NCBI RefSeq assembly: GCF_031851795.1
Contig: NZ_CP134696.1
Location: 3,244,501-3,308,500, forward strand
DNA length: 64,000 nt
Reading direction: 5' to 3'
From: Pontibacter sp. G13
GTDB lineage: Bacteria; Bacteroidota; Bacteroidia; J057
The notes beneath the pieces were generated by a model. It saw nothing but the letters and a program-made list of their open reading frames with translations. It did no database searches and had not been told where the DNA came from. Each line of letters begins with the position of its first letter. Position 1 is the first letter of the stretch. Shown here in pieces: positions 26,301 through 35,126 of this stretch. Both the position numbers and the translations under genes were made by a program.

Positions 26301-26430
26301 CGTCAGGAAGTCCATCAACTCCTGAGTATTGTCGAAAGCGGATATTTTGAGCGTGAATACTTGCCCCCATTAAGAAGGAAAGCAAGAGGGCAAAAAAAAA
26401 TCGGAAAGGTATAATCAAAGGTTGCGCCAT
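23398..26430 (-). CDS. Reg_prop/Y_Y_Y LytS-type sensor histidine kinase, paralog 2
   Basis: The 1010-residue kinase has the same layout as the paralog downstream: signal peptide, Reg_prop periplasmic region opening with YSGVDGLPDENVFDILEDKSG, Y_Y_Y domain, one membrane helix (about 757-778) and a His_kinase domain. The H-box ALQAQINPHFLFNVLN has its His near residue 808. The N-box VENAIQHGLLNRE and G-box QDNGVGRKRASEI are canonical. The two proteins align over their full length. The kinase core is the most conserved part, while the sensor part has diverged more, suggesting different signals feeding a common output. It is the first gene of the minus-strand kinase-remnant-kinase-regulator series. 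Confidence 0.93.
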   Translation of the reverse strand: MAQPLIIPFRFFFALLLSFLMGASIHAQNIRFRQYSGVDGLPDENVFDILEDKSGIIWLATDAGLVRFNGRDFDTYSIDEGLLSPSVVSIATWQDSLLLISTNTTGVYLFDGEKFHHTDEKVLSSGASIVDLGSNRFAFRSISRGETGVPFGPRVQVFSLAYQKDEFYQLNWEYRTILKSVDSLTISKELIEGPEHFKLDQYQGKSHMIYPGNQENEVYQTMNHVLLKVSTGDTPTIHEVLKVEAGQHITAISKDHSGNWLIGAENTFYLIDSSGVILFRKDLTIKRSIYQMLEVPGHGYLMSEYSDSSLLFMDYSGNFSNLGRKIGIKTWINKLFLGNDGAVWIGTMGSGIFRVVFNEIELARPTSGTNLGKIFGIQADHQKNIWINCGYGLMRMDQEHGKLVLNKASREWVIVDMHQRQNRDIWYASLTGIHRVIEGDTDQIERVSDEAGVFRMKFWEDTMMVCLRRDRLLFYSGEHLEDERIVMYDTIFPGKERDIIRAGPDTAWIGTMAGLYAIDIHGGQWNHVKGYPENLPAKGFFQNDRGRIYVIDTKNIYWKEEGEWDSLAVPLGKLGNIAESLVEDDRGRIWMGTRRGLFVLDNGTFHQIGTDDGLFQSAVYSLYAGDDGVIYVGGNEGLSLIQADLYPRPISNHEVSVKEVQLDGVPIQVCGSQVFPDGSKLMVKFETLEFDFPERLNFRYRLSETDSWIETNQPQLQFVKLQHSEYLLEMQVANAKWGWSESAELQFEILPPWYLTIWAYLVYVALGGFLIFSIVSLVIRSNRKREQAKAMLTVKVAESELRALQAQINPHFLFNVLNTIQGFIFSQKPDFANTYLSKFSHLIRMFLESSRKRLHPLASEVSLLRHYLEMEAMSYGDRFSWDLEVKGEEELAELILIPTMLYQPYVENAIQHGLLNREEPGGFVHILFVVSENKLECMIQDNGVGRKRASEIKRDQKRMYESFGMELTKERIEVLHALTGMEIRLEVEDLYEDQKASGTLVKISLHESFI

Positions 26431-26757
26431 CTTAAAATAAATAGATGTAGAATAGAGCTACAGCAATACTTTTATTAGAAAGCTCGAATAAATCTTATTT
26501 AGGGAATAATAAATATAGAGAATTTTCCAGCTTTTGTTGTTGATCGCTCCGCAAAATCCTGCGCACATCTTCAGGAAAGGTATATATACTTACTCAATTG
26601 AGGATGAACCTTCAGGTCATTTTATGACAAATCATCGGTGACCCCAGTCATCAAATGTCTAATCGGGATGGTACAAATCTTCTACTTCCGCTACTCCTGC
26701 GCACATACATGACACTGTCCGATTCCCCAATACCCGAATTGCACATCCACAAACCAA
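26431..26757. other. Intergenic region upstream of kinase paralog 2, no gene seen
   Basis: The region is AT-rich and has no convincing coding frame. It should hold the promoter of the minus-strand kinase cluster, but no clear TTG/TAnnTTTG pair was recognised. Confidence 0.35.
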
Positions 26758-26786
26758 GAGCGGCCACCCTATCCGGATAGCCGCTC
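26758..26786 (-). terminator. Hairpin after aconitase gene
   Basis: GAGCGGC (26758-26764) and GCCGCTC (26780-26786) pair, with an inner TATCC/GGATA extension. Only a weak T-rich tract (TTGGTTTG) follows on the minus strand. Confidence 0.55.
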
Positions 26787-26809
26787 AGTCATTTTAGAAA
26801 AGACCCAAA

Positions 26810-29065
26810 CTAGGCCTGTGCTCGGATCATATTCAATGCGGAACCTGCCTTGAACCAGTCGATTTGCTGCTGATTGTAGGTGTGATTACACATGAATTCA
26901 TCTGTCGTTCCGTCGGCATGATTCAAGACGACCTTGACTTGCTTGCCCGGCTGGAAGTCGCTGATGAGGATATCTACCTTGTCGTCTTCCTGAACCTTGT
27001 CGTAATCAGCAGGATTGTCGAAAGTCAATCCGATCATCCCTTGCTTCTTCAAGTTGGTTTCATGGATACGGGCAAATGATTTCACGATGACTGCACGAAC
27101 TCCCATGTGACGAGGCTCCATGGCAGCATGCTCACGGGAAGAACCTTCGCCGTAGTTCTCATCACCGAAAATCACGGACTGTACGCCATGGTTGCGATAG
27201 GCACGTGCTACCTTGGGAGTCTCCAAGTACTCTCCATCGATGGCATTTTTGGTATTGGGCTTTTTGGTGAATGCGTTGATCGCCCCCAGCATCAGGTTGT
27301 TGGAGATGTTGTCCAAATGCCCCCGATAGCGCAACCAAGGTCCTGCCATGGAAATATGGTCGGTAGTACATTTTCCAAATGCTTTGATCAGCAGGCTCAG
27401 CCCTTTGATATCCTGACCATCCCAGGGCTCAAAAGGCGTCAAGAGCTCCAGACGTTCGGAGTCCTCCTTGACAACGACGGAAACTCCCGAGCCATCTTCC
27501 AAGGGAGCGATGAAGCCCGGATCTTTCACATCAAACCCTTTGCTTGGCAATTCTTCACCCGATGGCGGGTCCAAGGTTACCGCTTCGCCCGCTTCGTTGA
27601 CGAGAGTATCTGTCAACGGATTAAAGGTCAAATCACCTGCAATGGCAAATGCCGTCACGATTTCGGGAGAAGCCACAAATGAGTGGGTATTTGGGTTTCC
27701 GTCGTTTCGTTTGGCGAAGTTCCGGTTGAAGGAAGTGATAATGGAATTCTTTCGGGTGGGATCATCGGTGTGGCGCGCCCATTGTCCGATACAAGGTCCG
27801 CAAGCATTGGCCATCACCACTCCCCCAATATCTTCAAAAGCATCCAATAGACCATCTCGCTCAACGGTGTAACGCACCTGCTCTGATCCCGGCGTAATCG
27901 TAAATTCTGCCTTGGCTTTCAAGTTTTTGGCGGTTGCTTGTCGAGCCACAGATGCAGCACGATCTAAATCCTCATAGGAAGAATTGGTACAAGACCCAAT
28001 CAGTCCCACTTCCAGTCTCTGTGGGAAATCGTGCTCCTTGACGGCATCTGCAAACTTGGACAAAGGCCATGCACGGTCTGGGGAGAAAGGTCCATTGATA
28101 TGGGGTTCCAACTCACTGAGATTGATCTCGATGACTTGGTCAAAGTATTTCTCGGGATCAGCATACGCATCTGCGTCTCCAGTCAGGTGCTCAGCTATAC
28201 CATCGGCCAATTCGGCTACCTCCGCACGATCAGTTGCTCGGAGGTAACGAGACATGGATGCATCATATCCAAACGTAGAAGTAGTGGCCCCAATCTCAGC
28301 TCCCATGTTGCAGATGGTGCCTTTTCCGGTACAGCTCAAAGCTTTGGCGCCTTCACCAAAGTATTCTACGACTGCCCCCGTTCCTCCTTTTACCGTGAGG
28401 ATACCAGCAACCTTGAGGATGACGTCCTTGGGAGAAGTCCAATTATTGAGCGTGCCCGTCAATTTGACACCGATCAGCTTCGGCATCTTGAGTTCCCAAG
28501 GCATTCCAGCCATGACATCCACGGCATCTGCACCGCCTACCCCAATGGCAATCATGCCCAGACCACCCGCATTGGGCGTATGGGAATCCGTACCAATCAT
28601 CATAGCACCGGGAAATGCATAGTTTTCAAGTACCACTTGATGAATGATCCCTGCGCCGGGCTTCCAGAACCCAAGTCCGTATTTATTGGAGACAGAGGCC
28701 AAAAAATCATAAACCTCGGAGTTGACGTCATTGGCAACTTCGAGGTCTTTATCTGCACCTACTTTCGCTTGGATGAGGTGGTCACAATGAACGGTGGAAG
28801 GAACGGCGACTTTGTCCTTACCAGCCATCATGAATTGCAGCAAAGCCATCTGGGCAGTGGCATCCTGCATAGCTACACGGTCAGGGGAGAAGAATACATA
28901 ATCTTTGCCTCGGCCGTATGCCTGAAGTGGTGACTCAGGATGCAAGTGGCTGTACAAAATCTTCTCGGTCAAGGTCAAGGGCCGACCCAAGGTGTTGCGA
29001 GCTGCGTCGATTCGAGCGGGCATGTCGGCGTACACCTGTTTGATCATATCCAAATCAAATACCAT
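26810..29065 (-). CDS. acn: Aconitate hydratase (mitochondrial type)
   Basis: This 751-residue TCA-cycle enzyme isomerises citrate to isocitrate through a [4Fe-4S] cluster. Cluster cysteines are visible in [14 protein letters not shown] (near residue 355) and [10 protein letters not shown] (near 418 and 421), with the same spacing as mitochondrial aconitase. Substrate-binding elements include [24 protein letters not shown] and the C-terminal [20 protein letters not shown] with its catalytic Ser. The length and N-terminus match the mitochondrial/Bacteroidota class and not the longer AcnA/IRP1 or the rearranged AcnB class. It appears monocistronic, with a hairpin just after the stop. Confidence 0.95.
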   Translation of the reverse strand: MVFDLDMIKQVYADMPARIDAARNTLGRPLTLTEKILYSHLHPESPLQAYGRGKDYVFFSPDRVAMQDATAQMALLQFMMAGKDKVAVPSTVHCDHLIQAKVGADKDLEVANDVNSEVYDFLASVSNKYGLGFWKPGAGIIHQVVLENYAFPGAMMIGTDSHTPNAGGLGMIAIGVGGADAVDVMAGMPWELKMPKLIGVKLTGTLNNWTSPKDVILKVAGILTVKGGTGAVVEYFGEGAKALSCTGKGTICNMGAEIGATTSTFGYDASMSRYLRATDRAEVAELADGIAEHLTGDADAYADPEKYFDQVIEINLSELEPHINGPFSPDRAWPLSKFADAVKEHDFPQRLEVGLIGSCTNSSYEDLDRAASVARQATAKNLKAKAEFTITPGSEQVRYTVERDGLLDAFEDIGGVVMANACGPCIGQWARHTDDPTRKNSIITSFNRNFAKRNDGNPNTHSFVASPEIVTAFAIAGDLTFNPLTDTLVNEAGEAVTLDPPSGEELPSKGFDVKDPGFIAPLEDGSGVSVVVKEDSERLELLTPFEPWDGQDIKGLSLLIKAFGKCTTDHISMAGPWLRYRGHLDNISNNLMLGAINAFTKKPNTKNAIDGEYLETPKVARAYRNHGVQSVIFGDENYGEGSSREHAAMEPRHMGVRAVIVKSFARIHETNLKKQGMIGLTFDNPADYDKVQEDDKVDILISDFQPGKQVKVVLNHADGTTDEFMCNHTYNQQQIDWFKAGSALNMIRAQA

Positions 29066-29225
29066 GGCGCAATAGTTTGAGAGTAGAATGAAGTCGTTGA
29101 GCGTATGTAATTAGCTGAAACCTATAGTGAAAACAATCATTTTCACTCCCATTTTGTGTTGTTTAAAGCTAAGGTTATTCCCCATTAGAATGATTCTAGA
29201 TAATGGAGCGATACCTGTCATTCCA

Positions 29226-30119
29226 TCAGCTTTCCCACCTTTTCATCCAGTCCAACATTTTGGGAAAATGATCCAATGGGGCATCCTTGTGGGTGAGCAT
29301 ATCATTGTGTCCGTAGTCGTGATGATTGCCTGCTTTCTGGGAGAGAACCCACATCTCAGTTTGCCCATCCAAAAGGGGTTCTACGTGCCTGCGAATGTCT
29401 GAGACATGTGCCAAATATTCGTCGGCACCTCCTGCCAAATAAAGCGTAGGAGGAAAGCTGCACTCGGTCATTCTTTGATCATAATCATACCCATCCCGAG
29501 GGCTCGTCCATCTTTCGGCCAACATCCAAGCTTTGGTTTGGCGATACAGCGTGGAAGGCTCGTTGTCGCTCCCAAAACCAAACCGTTTTGCAGGCAAATA
29601 TCCATAAAGCCCGGTCAGCAGAGCTCCTAGTCCAAAGTACCCTAGATTAATATTGAGGAAGCGCTTCACATTCCGCACCTTCTTCGTTCTCACCGTTCCA
29701 AAACACATGACAGACAGGACGTTTGAATCGGGAAAACGAGCCAAATATCCTTGTAATAGCACTCCGCCCCAGGAATGCGCGCCCCAATGCATAGGCACAT
29801 CCGCCCCTCGGATAGACCGAATCTCAGCCAAAGCTGCCGGAATGTCCTCCAGAATGGCTTCAGGGTTTCCATAATCACTTCCTCGCTGGACCGGAGGAAC
29901 ACTTTTGCCTCTTCCCCGCAAATCAATCGCGTAGACATCATAGCCTTTCGAAGCCAACCAAGGTCCCCATCCTTTTCCGCTTTGGGAATAAAAAATGCGG
30001 CCATTTTCAACACTCCCATGTACCAGAAATACCACTGGTCCTTCAGGATTGGTGAATAGCCGCTGGATATGGAGGGTGTCTGTATCGTTGACGGGAACGA
30101 AAAGCGAGGTCATTTCCAT
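29226..30119 (-). CDS. Alpha/beta hydrolase
   Basis: The 297-residue alpha/beta hydrolase has an oxyanion-hole HGSVENGRIF near residue 34, the strand VYAIDLRGRGKS (about 62-73) and a nucleophile elbow GAHSWGG with the catalytic Ser near residue 115. A late acid (GGADEYLAH) and a terminal His region (GNHHDYGHND) complete the triad. No signal peptide is visible, so it is probably cytoplasmic. The DLRGRGKS strand is common in esterases, haloperoxidases and lipase-like hydrolases; the substrate cannot be assigned. It lies 64 bp downstream of the FAD-monooxygenase stop, on the same strand, so co-transcription is likely. Start could be 30119 or, two codons later, 30113. Confidence 0.82.
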   Translation of the reverse strand: MEMTSLFVPVNDTDTLHIQRLFTNPEGPVVFLVHGSVENGRIFYSQSGKGWGPWLASKGYDVYAIDLRGRGKSVPPVQRGSDYGNPEAILEDIPAALAEIRSIRGADVPMHWGAHSWGGVLLQGYLARFPDSNVLSVMCFGTVRTKKVRNVKRFLNINLGYFGLGALLTGLYGYLPAKRFGFGSDNEPSTLYRQTKAWMLAERWTSPRDGYDYDQRMTECSFPPTLYLAGGADEYLAHVSDIRRHVEPLLDGQTEMWVLSQKAGNHHDYGHNDMLTHKDAPLDHFPKMLDWMKRWES

Positions 30120-30183
30120 GATCGAACTTACACATTCTGGCCCGCTCTCCGCATATTAAACGCTTCAGAATCTTCCGAACCGG

Positions 30184-31338
30184 TCAAGGAAGCTGCACAT
30201 CATAGAGCTTTGCCATCTGACGGTTATTGATCTGAGGCGGAGTCAACCGGAAAACAACATTCCGAAGGGATTGGAGGGGCACACTGCGAATATGCGCCAT
30301 CCGACCGATCATCCAAGAAGTCTTGACGATTTCCCGACACCTTTTGACACGGTAATGATCAAACGCTCGCAATCGTTCCGACATGGGCAGTTCTTCTGAC
30401 ATCAAGGATACCCATGTAGCTGCATCTTCGATGGACATTCCCGCCCCTTGTCCCATGTTGGGAGTCATGGCATGGGCAGCGTCACCGATTAGCAAAATAT
30501 TTCCTTTGGAGTATGACGAGAGCGGTTCAAAATCATAGAGATCATGGTGGAGCAGTGAGGCGTCTTTCGAGGCAGCCAACACTTGAACCACATCGGGATG
30601 GAATTCAGCATACTCCCGCTGCAAATCGTCCATGCTCCAATCACGCATGTTAGGATCTCTAGCGGGTCCAGAAACGACCGCAAACCAATACACTCGATCT
30701 CGGGAAAGTGGCACAATTCCAAATCGCTTGGATGGCCCCCAAGTCTCGGTCATCCCCAGTTTCTCCAACCGGGCTCGCGGAAATGGGACGACTCCACGCC
30801 AACAGGTATACCCACCATACCTCATAGAGACCGCTCCAAAAAGATGTTGACGGACGACCGAGTGAATGCCGTCAGCCCCGATCAACAAGTCTCCAGAAAA
30901 GTCCCTGCCATCCTCAGCGCGCACAATGATCTTGCCCTCCGTTTCCTGAATGCCTTGGATATTGACCCCTTCTTCCAAAACTCCTTCGGGTAGAATCCCT
31001 TTCAAAGTCTCCACCATCTCCTTCCGATGAATGGAATGGCTGGGACTGCTGAGCGTCTCTCCCAGACGTTCAGTATCAGTCGAACCCAGCATTACGCCTC
31101 GATGATTTAGGATGGACATTTGGGGAATGGGATGTACAATGGGTAGGAGGATCTCCGCAAGGCCCAGACGATCTAAAGCCTTCCATGCATTGCCTCCCAA
31201 GACGAGGCCAGCCCCAAGACCGACTAGCTCTGGACTCCGTTCAAGCAGCTTGACCGAAATCCCCTGTTTCGTCAGACCGATTGCCGTACACAATCCGGCT
31301 ATGCCTGCGCCCACGATGATGACTGTTGGTTGGTTCAT
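30184..31338 (-). CDS. FAD-dependent monooxygenase (PHBH/UbiH-like family)
   Basis: The start at 31338 (MNQPTVIIVGAGIAGL) places the FAD Rossmann motif GAGIAG at residues 10-15 of a 384-residue protein; an extension to 31368 is not family-like. The DG motif GADGIHSVVRQ (about residue 160) and the GD motif LIGDAAHAMTPNMGQGAG (about 290) identify the class A flavoprotein monooxygenases, which use NAD(P)H and O2 to hydroxylate aromatic or related substrates. The substrate is unknown. The neighbouring hydrolase downstream and the divergent TetR-linked genes suggest a small catabolic or detoxification locus, but that is inference. Confidence 0.88.
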   Translation of the reverse strand: MNQPTVIIVGAGIAGLCTAIGLTKQGISVKLLERSPELVGLGAGLVLGGNAWKALDRLGLAEILLPIVHPIPQMSILNHRGVMLGSTDTERLGETLSSPSHSIHRKEMVETLKGILPEGVLEEGVNIQGIQETEGKIIVRAEDGRDFSGDLLIGADGIHSVVRQHLFGAVSMRYGGYTCWRGVVPFPRARLEKLGMTETWGPSKRFGIVPLSRDRVYWFAVVSGPARDPNMRDWSMDDLQREYAEFHPDVVQVLAASKDASLLHHDLYDFEPLSSYSKGNILLIGDAAHAMTPNMGQGAGMSIEDAATWVSLMSEELPMSERLRAFDHYRVKRCREIVKTSWMIGRMAHIRSVPLQSLRNVVFRLTPPQINNRQMAKLYDVQLP

Positions 31339-31486
31339 TTTGATTGCTGTTTCCCAATCATACGGCAATTAGCTCAAATGAGCTAATTTTTATCCCAGAA
31401 ATTTTGTGCGACCTTTGAAGCAAATCGAGGCAGCCTTGCATTCAATCGAAACATGCTCACAACGCCTCATCAAATGGGACACTGCT

Positions 31487-31762
31487 ATGTGCGAAGACAT
31501 GACCAAATGCTGGGTGGAATTAGTCGGATGGATTGGCTCTTTCCTGATCTTGGGGTGCTACTTGGCTATATCGATGGGCAAGGTAAAGGGGAATTCGTTT
31601 TGGTATCAGATGTTCAATATCCTGGGGGCGATCTGCCTGATCATCAATACCTACTACAATCGCGCTTTACCAGCCACCTTCCTCAATGCAGTATGGGCAT
31701 TGATCGGGGTAGTGACGCTGATAAAAGCAAAGAAAGAGGCCCAATCTTCTCCTAATTCCTGA
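31487..31762 (+). CDS. Small CBU_0592-like membrane protein
   Basis: The reading frame runs from 31406, but the most family-like start is the ATG at 31487 (91 residues); 31499 is also possible. Three hydrophobic helices are visible: LVGWIGSFLILGCYLAI, MFNILGAICLIINTYY and FLNAVWALIGVVTLI. The pattern GWIG..LIL.CY...S.G...G.S..YQ..N..GA is typical of small three-helix bacterial membrane proteins related to Coxiella CBU_0592. No function is established. It is followed 9 bp later by a TetR regulator, probably in one transcript. Confidence 0.7.
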   Translation: MCEDMTKCWVELVGWIGSFLILGCYLAISMGKVKGNSFWYQMFNILGAICLIINTYYNRALPATFLNAVWALIGVVTLIKAKKEAQSSPNS

Positions 31763-31771
31763 TTTCCATTC

Positions 31772-32386
31772 ATGACCACAAAATCCCGTATCCTCGAAAC
31801 GGCCAGACATCTCTACAATACTCATGGAGTCGACAAAGTAACGGCTCGACACATTGCCTCGGAAATGGGTATTTCGGACGGCAATCTCCGCTACCATTTC
31901 AAAACCCGAGAGGACATCGTATTTGCGCTCTACCTACAATTGGTGGGGGGCATGGACGAGGTATTTGCCTTTGATCCACAAGCGGCATTGGACTTCAATC
32001 AGATGTTCCACACGATTCATGGAGCGTTTTCCCAGATGTATGAATATCGGTTTTTGATGCAGGATTTCGCCTCATTGGTTCGCCAAATCCCCAAGATTGG
32101 CCAACACTTCCGAGCATTGAATGAGGTGCGCAAATTGGCATTTGAGCAGGTGTTTCAGGGGGCGATCGAACAAGGCTGGCTCAGAAAACCCCTTTACCCG
32201 GGAGAATACCAAGAGCTGCTGGAACGCATGGAAATCCTTTCGGACTTCTGGATGAGTGCCGCGCAGATTCGTTACCAAGGTCCTGCAGCCGAGATGGTGC
32301 AACATTATGCCCAGCTTGTATTGAAAGGGATGGTGCCTTACCTGACCCCTTCAGGACTTGCGCAATTTCAGCAGCAATTCCCTTAG
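31772..32386 (+). CDS. TetR/AcrR-family transcriptional regulator
   Basis: The 204-residue protein has an N-terminal helix-turn-helix (about residues 5-55: RILETARHLYNTHGVDKVTARHIASEMGISDGNLRYHF, cited here by its key parts VTARHIA and GNLRYHF) and an all-helical C-terminal ligand domain. The KTREDIVFALY stretch after the HTH is typical of the family. It probably represses a nearby gene in response to a small molecule. The candidates are the upstream membrane protein, the divergent FAD monooxygenase or the converging EamA transporter. The last bases overlap the 3' end of the EamA gene by four nucleotides on the opposite strand. Confidence 0.9.
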   Translation: MTTKSRILETARHLYNTHGVDKVTARHIASEMGISDGNLRYHFKTREDIVFALYLQLVGGMDEVFAFDPQAALDFNQMFHTIHGAFSQMYEYRFLMQDFASLVRQIPKIGQHFRALNEVRKLAFEQVFQGAIEQGWLRKPLYPGEYQELLERMEILSDFWMSAAQIRYQGPAAEMVQHYAQLVLKGMVPYLTPSGLAQFQQQFP

Positions 32387-33264
32387 GAGCGATTGGCGAT
32401 GAATACGCCAACCAAAATGATCGCCACGCCCAATATCTGCTGCAAGGAGATCATCTCACCATCTACCATGCCCCATCCCACTGCTACAATCGGAATCAGA
32501 TAGGTCAGGGAAGCTGCGAATACGGGATTGGTTTTTTGGACGAGTCGATAGAATAAAATCAGCGCAAAGGCGGTTCCCACAATCGACAGCAAAACGATAT
32601 ACCCAAATGCCGTCCAAGCATGAGGATCATTGGCAAAGACCGTCAAGAATGATTGATCGAACATCAGATAAATCGAATACGGAATCGCACCTGCCAGCAA
32701 AGCAAAACCTGATGCTTGGGCACTGGGCGTGTGATTGAGATAGCGTTTCATGACATTGGTACTGATCCCGTACAGAAATGTCGCCAGCACCGCCACTCCA
32801 GCAAATCCAATATGGGAGGTCAGATCTACCTTCTCCTCGCCTCCCAACACCAACATCAGGGCTCCTGAAAATCCGATGATTACCCCCACAATTTGGGTTT
32901 TGCTCACCTTGAGATGGAAAAACATGCTCCCCACGATAATGACAAATAGCGGAGTCAATGCATTCAAGGCACCTGTCGTGGCACTATTGAGCACAGTCTC
33001 AGCGAGTGGGAATAGGAATGCGGGAATCGCATTTCCCAAAATGCCTACGCAAGCGCTCCACAACCATTCCTGGCGAGACATATTTCGCGCCTTACCGGCA
33101 ATGAATGGTGCGAGGGCAATTCCTGCCAAAGCGATTCGCAACGCACCAATCTGAAGGGGTGTGAAGGATTCCAGACCACGCTTCATCAAGATAAAAGAGC
33201 TGCCCCAGATCACTGTCAAGATGAGAAGCAACATCCACGAAAACCAACCAGCTTGTTTTCCCAT
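32383..33264 (-). CDS. EamA-family (DMT superfamily) transporter
   Basis: The 293-residue inner-membrane protein has about ten predicted helices in two homologous EamA halves (each opening with a WG.SF- or N..A.-type pattern: LTVIWGSSFILMKRGLESF early and VIVLLSIVGTAFALILFYRL-like helices in the second half, cited by their cores). Proteins of this type export amino acids, nucleosides or drugs, or import metabolites. The substrate is unknown. It converges on the TetR regulator, with a four-base overlap at the stops. Confidence 0.88.
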   Translation of the reverse strand: MGKQAGWFSWMLLLILTVIWGSSFILMKRGLESFTPLQIGALRIALAGIALAPFIAGKARNMSRQEWLWSACVGILGNAIPAFLFPLAETVLNSATTGALNALTPLFVIIVGSMFFHLKVSKTQIVGVIIGFSGALMLVLGGEEKVDLTSHIGFAGVAVLATFLYGISTNVMKRYLNHTPSAQASGFALLAGAIPYSIYLMFDQSFLTVFANDPHAWTAFGYIVLLSIVGTAFALILFYRLVQKTNPVFAASLTYLIPIVAVGWGMVDGEMISLQQILGVAIILVGVFIANRS

Positions 33265-33417
33265 GGGTTTTGGAAAGCTTGAAAATCAAGCCGCAAACTT
33301 AGTGTTTTTCAGCTTCCGCGCACGCATGGTTTTCCACAATTGTATGGGAAAAACGGCATGCAGTTCATGCAGGGATTTCCCTTAAATTTGAGTCTTCAGC
33401 TCCTAGATCATCTTTTC

Positions 33418-33936
33418 ATGGAATCCAGCCTACAAACTGCGCTTCACCAATTTTTTGCGCACGCCTCGCAATTCAACATCAAAGGGATATTGGACGCACT
33501 TCCTCCGGTGTATTTCGAATGGGTGCCCCGAGCCAAAATGGAGCAGATGATGGAAGGACTCAACGACGACCCTGTTTTTTCAGTGGAGTTGGCTGATTAT
33601 CAAATCAAGCAAATCTCTCCCATTACTTCCGCCTCTGACACGTCCTATGCCCGCGTGGAATATGGATTTTACATGACGCTGACGCTCAATCGCGATGAAG
33701 TTTCGCTGGAGCAAGAAAAAGAGTTGGTGAAATTGTGGGAAGACCGATTTGGAAAAACGCAGGTAGGATTTGACCACAGTGATGGTGTCGGTGTAATCCG
33801 TCGGGAAGCTACGCTCATTGCGATGGAAGACCATCACGTTCGGGGTTGGAAATTGATGGAATACAAGCCCCACCTCCGTCGATTTGTGGAGGAATTGGTA
33901 CCCTATGAAGTGAGAATGGAATTGGGGTTCACCTGA
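33418..33936 (+). CDS. Hypothetical cytoplasmic protein
   Basis: I do not recognise this 172-residue protein. The ATG at 33418 (MESSLQTALHQFFAHASQF) is preferred over an upstream TTG because earlier codons are not protein-like and a TAAATTTG box (TAnnTTTG) lies at 33383-33390, about 28 bp before this ATG. It is a mixed alpha/beta sequence with no signal peptide or membrane segment, ending in a basic-acidic helix and strands (WKLMEYKPHLRRFVEELVPY). It converges with tadA 20 bp downstream. No active-site motif can be named. Confidence 0.65.
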   Translation: MESSLQTALHQFFAHASQFNIKGILDALPPVYFEWVPRAKMEQMMEGLNDDPVFSVELADYQIKQISPITSASDTSYARVEYGFYMTLTLNRDEVSLEQEKELVKLWEDRFGKTQVGFDHSDGVGVIRREATLIAMEDHHVRGWKLMEYKPHLRRFVEELVPYEVRMELGFT

Positions 33937-33955
33937 TGATAGGAGTAGCTTGAAT

Positions 33956-34405
33956 TTACTTTTTCCGCTTCTCTTGAAAAAAGGCCTGCATCAGTCCTCG
34001 GCAAGCATCTGACTCGACTCCGCCTTGCACGATGGTTTTGGGATGTAAAAGGGAAGGTTGATGTCGAGAAAACCCCGTTTTGGGTTCAGATGCACCATAA
34101 ACAACCCTTCCCAGTTGAGCCCACTTGATCGCCCCAGCACACATGACACAGGGTTCGATGGTCACGAAGAGCGTACAATCTTGAAGGTATTTGGCTCCGA
34201 AATACTCACATGCCGCGGTGATTGCCAGCATTTCGGCATGGGCGGTAGGATCGTGCAGACGCTCGGTTTGATTGTAGCCTTTTCCGACAATTCGATAATT
34301 GGCCACCACCACCGCTCCAATGGGAATTTCTCCTTCCTCATAGGCTTGTTCGGCCAGCATCAGGGCTTGCCGCATAAAATGATCGTCAGAATGAATGGAG
34401 AGCAT
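33956..34405 (-). CDS. tadA: tRNA adenosine(34) deaminase
   Basis: This 149-residue zinc deaminase converts A34 of tRNA-Arg(ACG) to inosine. The zinc motifs are HAEML (His56, Glu58) and PCVMCAGA (Cys86, Cys89). GEIPIGAVVV near residues 25-34 and the YGASEPKTG loop are typical of TadA. The length is normal. Its ATG overlaps the stop of maf by one base, so the two are translationally coupled on the minus strand. The family also contains guanine deaminases, but the PCVMCAGAI and K-T-G contexts favour TadA. Confidence 0.92.
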   Translation of the reverse strand: MLSIHSDDHFMRQALMLAEQAYEEGEIPIGAVVVANYRIVGKGYNQTERLHDPTAHAEMLAITAACEYFGAKYLQDCTLFVTIEPCVMCAGAIKWAQLGRVVYGASEPKTGFSRHQPSLLHPKTIVQGGVESDACRGLMQAFFQEKRKK

Positions 34406-34974
34406 TATTCCATTTGCATGAGTTCCAGATAGAGTTTCCCGAGCGGCAATCCCATGACATTGTAGAAATCGCCTTCAATGTGGTCCACTCCTACCATCCC
34501 GATCCACTCCTGAATGCCGTAGGCTCCAGCTTTGTCCAAGGGGCGATAATTCTCTACATAATAATCAATCTCTGAATCTCTGAGATCACGAAAGGTCACC
34601 TTTGTCTCATCCGAGAAGCTCCGGAAGCGGCCTTTGTGGAACAAGGTGACGCCTGTGATTACATGGTGGGATTTACCGGAAAGCATTTTCAGCATTCGGG
34701 TCGCTTCCTTCAGATCGGCAGGTTTTCCGAGGACCTTGTCCTTGATGGTGACGATGGTATCAGCCGTGATGACGATGTTGTCTCCGCACAAATCGTCATA
34801 TGCTTTCGCCTTATTTTCGGAAATCATGACCGCAACGGCGCGTGGATGAATGTCATCATAGATAATTTCTTCCACATCCCGGCCGACGATTTCAAATTCG
34901 AAACCAGCATCAGCGAGCAATTGGTGTCTACGAGGCGACTTGGAGGCGAGTACCAGCGGAGCTTTTGTATTCAT
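34405..34974 (-). CDS. maf: Maf family nucleotide pyrophosphatase
   Basis: The 189-residue Maf/Ham1-fold enzyme hydrolyses nucleoside triphosphates such as dTTP/UTP or modified pyrimidine nucleotides, removing them from the pool. The P-loop-like signature LVLASKSPRRHQLL is at residues 7-20. The metal-binding Glu in ISENKAKAY, the Asp in ITADTIV, and G-K-P with HHVITGV later in the sequence are all present. The length is canonical. It is upstream of and one base overlapping tadA, so the two housekeeping genes share a transcript. Confidence 0.93.
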   Translation of the reverse strand: MNTKAPLVLASKSPRRHQLLADAGFEFEIVGRDVEEIIYDDIHPRAVAVMISENKAKAYDDLCGDNIVITADTIVTIKDKVLGKPADLKEATRMLKMLSGKSHHVITGVTLFHKGRFRSFSDETKVTFRDLRDSEIDYYVENYRPLDKAGAYGIQEWIGMVGVDHIEGDFYNVMGLPLGKLYLELMQME

Positions 34975-35126
34975 ACTGTAAATCTACATGCCTCCCCAGA
35001 AAATCAAAAGCGCCGAAGCAGGTCGAATAATCTCGAATCTTACGCCTAACCATTTCCCGATCCATCGGTTAATGACATCTACAACGCCCGAAAACAGCTT
35101 TAGCCTGCTCATCAATTTGAATCAAC

